Part shown: piece by piece, positions 58,244 to 64,000 of the stretch | How positions within the stretch are numbered: the stretch's first letter is position 1 | Layout of the letters: each line of letters starts with the position of its first letter | DNA from: Haloplanus sp. GDY1 | GTDB lineage: Archaea; Halobacteriota; Halobacteria; Halobacteriales; Haloferacaceae | Length of the DNA stretch: 64,000 bases | Assembly (NCBI RefSeq): GCF_023703775.1 | Contig: NZ_CP098514.1 | Coordinates: forward strand, 744,001-808,000 | Direction of reading: 5' to 3' | The notes under the pieces: generated by a model | The model's input: the letters and a program-made list of their open reading frames with translations, nothing else | What the model was told of the DNA's origin: nothing | Databases searched by the model: none | Translations under genes and position numbers: made by a program

Positions 58244-59725
58244 TCAGTACCGGTACGTGACCCCGTCGTCGCCGTCCTCGACGGTGATCCCGAGCGCTTC
58301 CAGGTCGTCGCGGAGCGCGTCCGCGCGCTCGTAATTCCCGGCCTCGCGCTCCGCCTCGCGCACGTCGAGGACGAGTTCGATCAGGTCGTCGGCCAGTCGC
58401 ACGTCGCCGTCCGCCCCGTCGCCGAAGTCGAGGCCGAGGACGTCCCCGCCGAGTTCCTCGAACGCCTCGACCGCCTCCCGGAGGCCGACGTAGTCGTACT
58501 CGTCGCTCCCGTCGACGTGGCGGTTGACCGCCGAGGCGAGTTCCAGGAGGGCGCTCGTCGCCTCCCGAACGCCGAAGTCGTCGTTCATCGCCGCCGCGAA
58601 CTCCTCGCGGGCCGTCGCGACGGCCGAGCGCAGGGTTCCGTCCTCGAGTTTCGTCCGCGCGTCCACGCTGTCGCAGGCGTCGACCGCCGTCTCGTGGGCG
58701 CGCTCCAGGCGCTCCCAGCGCTCCTCGGCCTCGGCCATCGCCGCCTCGCTGAAGGTCTGTTTCGACCCGTAGTTGGTCGAGAGATAGAAGGTGCGGACGA
58801 CGTTCGGGCCGAACTCCGCCAGCGCGTCGGCCACGTAGAAGTAGTTGCCGAGGCTGGAACTCATCTTCTCGCCTTTCGTCTCCAGGAGGCCGGTGTGGAG
58901 CCAGTAGCGGGTGAACTGCTGGCCCGTCGCCGCCTCGCTCTGGGCGATCTCGTTCTCGTGGTGGGGGAAGACCAGGTCGTGCCCCCCGACGTGGATGTCG
59001 ATCGTCTCGTCGAGGTGGGCCATGCTCATCGCCGAGCACTCGACGTGCCAGCCCGGTCGGCCCTCGCCCCACGGCGAGTCCCACGTCTCGCCGCTCGGGG
59101 GGTCCGCGCCGAGCGGTCGGTCGTCCGCCCGGTGTTCGGCCACGTCGCTCGGCGAGACGCCGTCGGCCTTCCAGAGCGCGAAGTCGGCGGGGTGGCGCTT
59201 CTCGGATCGCTCGTCCGGATCGCCCTGGGCCTCCATCTCCTCGGGGCGCTGGTTGGAGAGTTTGCCGTACTCCTCGAAGGCCGTCACGTCGAAGTAGACC
59301 GACCCGTTCGTCTCGTAGGCGTAGCCGCGGTCGATCAGGCGCTCCACGAGGTCGACGATCTCGGGGACGTGCTCCGAGACCCGCGGGTAGACCGTCGCCC
59401 GCTTCAGGTTCAGCCCGCGCATGTCCGCGAGGATCGAGGAGATGAACCCCTCCGCGACGTCGAGTTCCGACTCCCCGAGGTCGTCCTCGCCCACGCGGGC
59501 GACGATCTTCTCGTTCACGTCGGTGAAGTTCTCCACGTGACGCACCTCGTACCCCAGGTGAGAGAGCCACCGGTGCATCACGTCGGCGTGGGTCCACACC
59601 CGGGCGTGGCCGAGGTGGGCGTCGTCCGAGACCGTCAGCCCACAGACGTACAACAGGACTTCCTCGCCCGCTGGCTCGAACTCCTCGCGGTCGCCGGTCA
59701 GCGTGTTGGTCACGGACAGCGTCAT
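58244..59725 (-). CDS. cysS: Cysteinyl-tRNA synthetase
   Basis: A 493-residue class I synthetase. The HIGH-type motif reads HLGH in DDAHLGHARVWTHADV near 36, and KMSSSLGN near 275 is the KMSKS loop. Zinc ligands are Cys in YVCGLTVSD, Cys and His in WHVECSAMS and HHENEIAQSE. An insertion (residues 175-215, rich in Asp, Glu, Arg) lies between the first part and the zinc site. The C-terminal DALR-like helical domain ends ADALRDDLEALGITVEDG. The ATG at 59725 gives the correct length. Confidence 0.95.
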   Translation of the reverse strand: MTLSVTNTLTGDREEFEPAGEEVLLYVCGLTVSDDAHLGHARVWTHADVMHRWLSHLGYEVRHVENFTDVNEKIVARVGEDDLGESELDVAEGFISSILADMRGLNLKRATVYPRVSEHVPEIVDLVERLIDRGYAYETNGSVYFDVTAFEEYGKLSNQRPEEMEAQGDPDERSEKRHPADFALWKADGVSPSDVAEHRADDRPLGADPPSGETWDSPWGEGRPGWHVECSAMSMAHLDETIDIHVGGHDLVFPHHENEIAQSEAATGQQFTRYWLHTGLLETKGEKMSSSLGNYFYVADALAEFGPNVVRTFYLSTNYGSKQTFSEAAMAEAEERWERLERAHETAVDACDSVDARTKLEDGTLRSAVATAREEFAAAMNDDFGVREATSALLELASAVNRHVDGSDEYDYVGLREAVEAFEELGGDVLGLDFGDGADGDVRLADDLIELVLDVREAEREAGNYERADALRDDLEALGITVEDGDDGVTYRY

Positions 59726-59769
59726 CGGGGGTGGCTTCCGCGCCGAGGCATTAATAGTTGCATAAACGC

Positions 59770-60258
59770 TCACGCGGGCACGGCGTCGAGCGCCGCCTCG
59801 ACGACGCGGAGTGCCCGGCCGCCCGCCCGCCCGTCGACGACGACGACCAGACACGCGCCCCCGACGGCGGCGGCCGTCACCTCGACTCCCGCGGCGTCCA
59901 ACCGCCCGAGGATCGCCGTCAGCGCCCGGGCGTTCACGTCGCCGGTCGCGACGAGCGCCGTCGCCGACCCCGCGTCGGGGACGACGGCGCGGTCACCGAC
60001 GGTCGCCAGGGCGTCGCCGTCGGCGCCGTCGCCGACGCCCACCCCCCGTTCGACGGTCACCCGCGCGTCGCGGGACTCGGGGTCGCGGTCGGGCAGGTCG
60101 TCGGCGAACCGGCGGAGCGCGGCGGCGACCGTCTCGTCGCTCGCGTCGAGGTCGAGCGTCGCCGCCGCCGCGCGGTAGTTGACGACGCCCGCCCGGAGCG
60201 CGTCGAGCAGGAACGGTCGCTCCCTCACGGCCTCGCGTGTCGCCTCGGCGATCGACAT
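59770..60258 (-). CDS. Conserved haloarchaeal protein, DUF7523-like
   Basis: A 162-residue soluble protein upstream of cysS on the same strand, 44 bases apart. Its N-terminal helix region, MSIAEATREAVRERPFLLDA and GVVNYRAAAATLDLDASDET, resembles a small helix-turn-helix. A C-terminal part (DVNARALTAILGRLDAAGVE, ACLVVVVDGRAGGRALRVVE) has the strand-helix pattern of an ACT-like regulatory domain. I recall the family as DUF7523, which often stands beside cysS. A role as amino-acid sensor is conceivable but not shown. Confidence 0.7.
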   Translation of the reverse strand: MSIAEATREAVRERPFLLDALRAGVVNYRAAAATLDLDASDETVAAALRRFADDLPDRDPESRDARVTVERGVGVGDGADGDALATVGDRAVVPDAGSATALVATGDVNARALTAILGRLDAAGVEVTAAAVGGACLVVVVDGRAGGRALRVVEAALDAVPA

Positions 60259-60533
60259 GCCTCCCCGTTCGTCGCGGCCACCAAAAGTCCGGCCGACGTC
60301 AACTACCAACTACCGTACAGAAACTTCGTTCGGATTAGGGTTATTCCCGCCCGGCACGTGGGTGGAGACGCGTCGGCCGTCCCCGCTGGCGCCGCTCCCA
60401 TCCCGTTTTCGGCCAGTTGCCCCGACACGCGGTACGCGCTCCCCGACCGGGGGTACTCGGCGCGGGCGACGGGGTCGCCGCGGCCGCGATCCCACACCCA
60501 CCGTTATACGCCCCGGCGGCCAACCGGACGCAC
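60259..60533. other. Intergenic region between divergent DUF7523-like and SDR genes
   Basis: This 275-base gap is the longest in the window. It holds CAACTAC repeated at about 60300-60315, an AT-richer stretch to 60350, and TTATAC at 60504-60509, which suits the SDR gene start 27 bases on. Short open frames on the minus strand have no recognisable content. I see no RNA gene. Confidence 0.4.
60504..60509 (+). promoter_or_regulatory. TATA-like box for the SDR-patatin pair
   Basis: TTATAC is centred about 27 bases before the ATG at 60534. Confidence 0.5.
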
Positions 60534-61394
60534 ATGTCCGCCGACGAGTTCGACCTCAGCGAACCTGAACTGACCGCCGACGACCTCCTCGTCCTCGACG
60601 ACGAGCGGTTCACCGCCGAGACCGTCGCCGTCGTGACGGGCGCGGCGTCGGGCATCGGGCGAGCGACGGCCGTCGCCCTCGCGGCCAACGGCCTGACCGT
60701 CGTCGGTGCAGACGTCGACGACGAGGGGTTGGCGGGGACGGAGGATCTCGCGGCCGACGTCGGGGCCGAGGGGGAGGTCCTGCCGGTTCGGACCGACCTC
60801 ACCGACGACGACGACGTGGCGGCGATGGTCGACGCGGCCGCCGAGCGCGGCGACCTCCGGTACGTCGCCAACGTCGCCGGGATGCAACACATCGCCTCCA
60901 TCCCCGAGTTCCCGATGGAGAAGTACGACCTCCTGCTCGATATCATGCTCCGGGCGCCCTTCCTCGTCGCGAAACTCGCGATGCCGCACATCCGCGAGGC
61001 GGACGGCCGGGGCGCCATCGGCAACATGTCGTCGGTCCACGGCCACTACGCCACGCAGGACAAGGCGGCGTACATCACGGCCAAACACGGGCTGAACGGG
61101 CTGACGCGTTCCATCGCCGCCGAGGGCGACGGGTCGCTCCGGGGGTTCTCGGTCAGCGTCGGCTACGTGCTGACGCCGCTGATGGTGAACCAGATCGCGG
61201 ACACGGCCGCGGAGCGGGGCATCTCCGAACGCGAGGTCGTCGAGGACGTGATGCTGGGACAGGCGCGAACGAAGGAGCTGATGACTCCCGCCGAGGTCGC
61301 GAACCTGTTCGTCTTCGGCTTCTCGAGGCACGCCAAACACCTCAACGGCGGCGACCTGCTCTTCGACGGGGGCTACTCGACGACGTATGAGTGA
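60534..61394 (+). CDS. Short-chain dehydrogenase, probable 3-hydroxybutyrate dehydrogenase
   Basis: A 286-residue NAD(P)-dependent SDR. The coenzyme motif VVTGAASGIGRATAVALAAN is near 33, with an acidic Asp after strand 2 (GADVDDEG) favouring NAD. The catalytic Ser/Tyr/Lys set is in NMSSVHGHYATQDKAAYITA and KHGLNGLTRS (Tyr-x-x-x-Lys). The first 30 residues are an acidic extension. SVHG and AKHGLNGLT are typical of 3-hydroxybutyrate dehydrogenases. It overlaps the patatin gene, the partner order that I recall for bdhA-phaZ in Haloferax mediterranei. Confidence 0.82.
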   Translation: MSADEFDLSEPELTADDLLVLDDERFTAETVAVVTGAASGIGRATAVALAANGLTVVGADVDDEGLAGTEDLAADVGAEGEVLPVRTDLTDDDDVAAMVDAAAERGDLRYVANVAGMQHIASIPEFPMEKYDLLLDIMLRAPFLVAKLAMPHIREADGRGAIGNMSSVHGHYATQDKAAYITAKHGLNGLTRSIAAEGDGSLRGFSVSVGYVLTPLMVNQIADTAAERGISEREVVEDVMLGQARTKELMTPAEVANLFVFGFSRHAKHLNGGDLLFDGGYSTTYE

Positions 61395-62352
61395 GCGGAC
61401 GCGGGTCGCCATCGCCTGTCAGGGCGGCGGGAGCCACACCGCCTTCACCGCGGGGGTGCTGAAGCGACTCCTCCGCGAGTGGGACGACGACTACCGACTG
61501 GTCGGGATCAGCGGCACCTCCGGCGGCGCGTTCAACGCCCTCGCCGCGTGGTACGGGCTGGTCACCGCCGACGAGCGCCGGGCCATCGAACTGCTCGACG
61601 CCCTCTGGGCCGACCTGGCGGCCGACACCGCCCTCGATCGCCTGCTCAACGACTGGACCGTCTGGCTGTCGCGGGTCGAGCGGACGGGCGTCCCGATCCC
61701 TCGGGTCAGTCCCTACCTCGCCCCGGGGGCGCGGATGGGACAGGAACGCATCCGACGGGTTCTGGAGCGTCACATCGACTTCGAGGCGGTCCCCGACCTC
61801 TGTGAGCGGACGGCGCCCGAACTGGTCGTCGGGACGGTCGACATCAACGCCGGCGTCTTCGAGACGTTCACCAACGAGGACGTGACGCCCGAGGCGGTGT
61901 TGGCGTCGTCGGCCCTCCCGACGCTCTTTCCCGCCGTGGAGATCGACGATCACTACCACTGGGACGGCCTGTTCTCGCAGAACCCGCCGGTCGACGACCT
62001 GCTGACCGTCGACGCCGGACGCAAGCCCGAGGAGCTCTGGGTGATCCAGATCAACCCGCAGGAACGGGCTGGTGAACCCACGTCGGTCGAGGAGATCGCC
62101 GACCGCCGGAACGAACTCGCCGGTAACCTCTCCCTGAACCAGGAACTCCGCGTCGTCGAACGGGTCAACGACTGGATCGAGGAGGGCCACCTGCCTGAGA
62201 GCGACTTCCAGCGGACCGAGATCCGCCGCATCGAGATGGATCGGACCTACACCGCCGCGACGAAGGTGGACCGGACCCCCGGCTTCATCGACGAACTCAT
62301 GGCCCTCGGCGAGCGTCGCGCGGCCGAGTTCGTCGGCGCCGACGGCGCCTGA
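61387..62352 (+). CDS. Patatin-like phospholipase, possible PHA depolymerase
   Basis: A 321-residue alpha/beta hydrolase of the patatin family. The nucleophile Ser45 is in GISGTSGGAFNALA, and the catalytic Asp is in HYHWDGLFSQNPPVDDLL near 197. The oxyanion stretch reads ACQGGGSHTAFTAGVL near 10, with Ser-His where many patatins have Arg-Gly. Patatin-like PhaZh1 of Haloferax mediterranei degrades polyhydroxyalkanoate granules and stands next to the dehydrogenase gene. The same pairing is seen here with an eight-base overlap. A lipid or lysophospholipid substrate remains possible. Confidence 0.82.
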   Translation: MSERTRVAIACQGGGSHTAFTAGVLKRLLREWDDDYRLVGISGTSGGAFNALAAWYGLVTADERRAIELLDALWADLAADTALDRLLNDWTVWLSRVERTGVPIPRVSPYLAPGARMGQERIRRVLERHIDFEAVPDLCERTAPELVVGTVDINAGVFETFTNEDVTPEAVLASSALPTLFPAVEIDDHYHWDGLFSQNPPVDDLLTVDAGRKPEELWVIQINPQERAGEPTSVEEIADRRNELAGNLSLNQELRVVERVNDWIEEGHLPESDFQRTEIRRIEMDRTYTAATKVDRTPGFIDELMALGERRAAEFVGADGA

Positions 62353-62387
62353 ACCCCGGCGGTTCGGACGGAGCGAATCAAAGCCCG

Positions 62388-62394
62388 TATATCG
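62388..62394 (+). promoter_or_regulatory. TATA-like box for proC
   Basis: GTATATC is centred about 31 bases before the proC ATG. A second AT element, TCTATAGG, lies closer to the start and would give an odd spacing. Confidence 0.4.
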
Positions 62395-62421
62395 GAGTCG
62401 GCGTCTATAGGGGGATACGAC

Positions 62422-63201
62422 ATGACTACCGTGAGCGTCATCGGGTGTGGCCACATGGGGAGCGCCCTGGTGAAGGGGCTCTCCGAGGCCGGCACCCACA
62501 GGGTGACCGCGTGTGACCTGGACACGAGCGCCCTCGAAGCCATCGAGCCGTACTGCGCGGAGACGACGACGGACGTCGCCGAGGCGACGGCCGGCGCGGA
62601 CGTGGTGTTCGTCGCCCTCAAGCCCGACGTGGTGGGGGCCGTCCTCGACGAACTCGACCTCGCGCCGGCGCAGACGCTGGTCACCATCGCCGCGGGCGTC
62701 CCGACGGACTTCGTGGCGGAACACACGGACGCGACGGTCGTCCGGATCATGCCCAACCTGGCGGCCGAGACGCGGACCATGGCCGCGGCGGTCACCTGGG
62801 ACGAGGTCGACGAGGACGTCCGCGCCCTCCTCGACGAACTCGGCGAGTTCGTCGTGGTCGACGAGAATCTGATGGACGTGGCGACGGCGCTCAACGGAAG
62901 CGGCCCGGCCTTCGTCTACTACCTCATCAAGGCGATGCAGGACGGCGCCGCCGCCGAGGGCATGGACCCGGCCGACGCCCGGACGCTCGCGGCACAGACC
63001 TTCAAGGGGGCGGCGGAGACGGTCCTGCGATCCGAGGAGAGCCTCGACGAGTTGATCGACGCCGTCGCCACCGAGGGCGGCACGACCATCGAGGGCATGC
63101 GAGTCCTCTGGGACAGCGACGCGGACGCCGCGGTGGGCGAGGCCCTGCACGCGGCGGCCGACCGCTCCCGCGAACTGGCCGGCGGGTTCGACGATGAGTG
63201 A
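62422..63201 (+). CDS. proC: Pyrroline-5-carboxylate reductase
   Basis: The last step of proline synthesis, reducing pyrroline-5-carboxylate with NAD(P)H. The 259 residues begin with [20 protein letters not shown] (dinucleotide motif). [16 protein letters not shown] near 70, [17 protein letters not shown] near 110, [20 protein letters not shown] near 156 and [16 protein letters not shown] near 217 are family signatures. It overlaps proB by eight bases, an operon expected to continue with proA beyond the window. Confidence 0.95.
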   Translation: MTTVSVIGCGHMGSALVKGLSEAGTHRVTACDLDTSALEAIEPYCAETTTDVAEATAGADVVFVALKPDVVGAVLDELDLAPAQTLVTIAAGVPTDFVAEHTDATVVRIMPNLAAETRTMAAAVTWDEVDEDVRALLDELGEFVVVDENLMDVATALNGSGPAFVYYLIKAMQDGAAAEGMDPADARTLAAQTFKGAAETVLRSEESLDELIDAVATEGGTTIEGMRVLWDSDADAAVGEALHAAADRSRELAGGFDDE

Positions 63202-64000
63202 AGCCGTCGAGGGCGAGGCGGTCGAGCGGACCCGTCGACTCGCCGCCGACGCCGACCGCGTCGTCGTCAAGGCCGGCACGAACTCCCTGACCGACGACGA
63301 GTCCAACCTCGACGACGGGAAACTCGACAAACTCGTCGACGACATCGAGGACCTCCGCTCCCGGGGGAAGGAGGTGATCCTCGTCTCGTCGGGTGCCATC
63401 GGCGCCGGCAAGGGGCGGATCGACCACCCCACCGAGACGGTCGAGGAGTCACAGGCGCTCTCGACGGTGGGGCAGAGCCACCTGATGCGCCGCTACACCG
63501 AGAGCTTCGAGCGCTACGACCGGACGGTCGCGCAGATCCTCCTGACGGATCACGACCTGGAGAACCCCGAGCGGTTCACCAACTTCCGGAACACCATCGA
63601 GACGCTGCTGGACTGGGGCGTCGTCCCCATCATCAACGAGAACGACGCCGTCGCCACCGAGGAGATCCGGATCGGCGACAACGACATGCTCTCCTCGTCG
63701 GTCGCGGTCGGCATCGACGTTGACCTGCTGGTGACGCTCACGGACGTGGGGGGCGTCTACACCGGCAACCCGAAGGAGGACGACTCCGCCCAGCTCATCG
63801 AGGCCGTCGGCCGCAACTACGCCGAGGTGCAGGAACTCATCGACGCGAGTTCGAAAGGCGAGTTCGGCGGCATCCGGACGAAGGTCCAGGGCGCCCGGGA
63901 CGCGAGCGAACACGGCATCCCCGCGATCATCGCGGGGTCGGCCGAACCGGACGTGCTGGAGAGAATCGCCACCGAGAAACCCGTGGGGACGCTATTCGTC
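63194..64000 (+). CDS. proB: Glutamate 5-kinase, C-terminus outside window
   Basis: First step of proline synthesis, phosphorylating glutamate. Only 269 residues are visible, and the frame runs open through the window edge. The amino-acid kinase core is [17 protein letters not shown] near 25, [19 protein letters not shown] near 60, [20 protein letters not shown] near 130 (given as [18 protein letters not shown]), [18 protein letters not shown] and [19 protein letters not shown] near 220. The ATG at 63194 lies in the proC stop. A PUA domain, if any, would come later. Confidence 0.93.
   Translation, partial: MSEAVEGEAVERTRRLAADADRVVVKAGTNSLTDDESNLDDGKLDKLVDDIEDLRSRGKEVILVSSGAIGAGKGRIDHPTETVEESQALSTVGQSHLMRRYTESFERYDRTVAQILLTDHDLENPERFTNFRNTIETLLDWGVVPIINENDAVATEEIRIGDNDMLSSSVAVGIDVDLLVTLTDVGGVYTGNPKEDDSAQLIEAVGRNYAEVQELIDASSKGEFGGIRTKVQGARDASEHGIPAIIAGSAEPDVLERIATEKPVGTLFV

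Noticed and set aside
60303-60501. Short minus-strand frames of about 64 codons in the longest gap
   Set aside because: No recognisable sequence, no good start context, and overlap with the likely SDR promoter.

Overview
This window is chromosomal DNA from a haloarchaeon (class Halobacteria). The DNA is very GC-rich, third codon positions are almost always G or C, and the proteins are strongly acidic. Many genes have a TATA-like box 25-31 bases before the start codon, the spacing expected for leaderless haloarchaeal transcripts. Gene content agrees: an Mrp-type antiporter with separate D-like subunits, a Nuo complex lacking NuoEFG, a PurN-PurH fusion, archaeal-type pilin and several haloarchaea-only families. 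No rRNA, tRNA, CRISPR array, insertion sequence or integrase was recognised. Genus cannot be assigned from the sequence alone. About 69 protein genes are packed with little intergenic space, and many share ATGA, GTGA or TAATG junctions.

Layout. 1-2.4 kb: the start of trkH, then trkA, an SRPBCC protein and a small zinc-ribbon membrane protein. 2.6-3.7 kb: coaBC. 3.9-11.9 kb: a nine-gene Mrp (Mnh) Na+/H+ antiporter operon in order E-F-G-DUF4040-B-C-D-D-D. 11.9-15.7 kb: an archaeal pilin, a zinc-ribbon protein paired with a PP2C phosphatase, and two adjacent PP-loop ATP pyrophosphatases (CysD-like and Dph6-like). 15.7-23.8 kb: a sugar-phosphate nucleotidyltransferase, a small winged-helix/zinc-ribbon regulator and an oppABCDF peptide ABC transporter operon on the minus strand. 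23.8-30.6 kb: purine genes (hpt, purB, purNH, purK, purE) with a glutaredoxin and a conserved haloarchaeal protein.

30.8-41.2 kb: an ten-gene respiratory operon nuoA-B-CD-H-I-J1-J2-K-L-M-N, counted as eleven reading frames because nuoJ is split and nuoC is fused to nuoD. 41.2-52.6 kb: mostly single genes and pairs, including a DHH phosphoesterase with a Rossmann-like front domain, a CBS-ParB protein, a DUF7544-like membrane protein with a repetitive acidic tail, an M24 peptidase, an ADP-forming acetate-CoA ligase with a DRTGG partner, a ZIP transporter and thioredoxin reductase.

52.7-58.2 kb: a beta-propeller protein, three unrecognised membrane-associated genes, and a GMC oxidoreductase preceded by a gluconate-dehydrogenase-subunit-3-like gene. 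This is the least explained part and the best candidate for an undescribed system. 58.2-64 kb: cysS, a DUF7523-like gene, an SDR/patatin pair resembling the 3-hydroxybutyrate dehydrogenase and polyhydroxyalkanoate depolymerase pair of Haloferax mediterranei, and proC-proB.

Functional themes. Ion and energy metabolism dominate: K+ uptake, Na+/H+ antiport and the Nuo complex share ancestry or coupling ions. Purine synthesis forms a second block. Notable non-coding features are a duplicated hairpin element after purNH, an inverted repeat over the promoter of the zinc-ribbon/PP2C pair, and a cluster of CGGCCG palindromes just upstream of the nuo TATA box.
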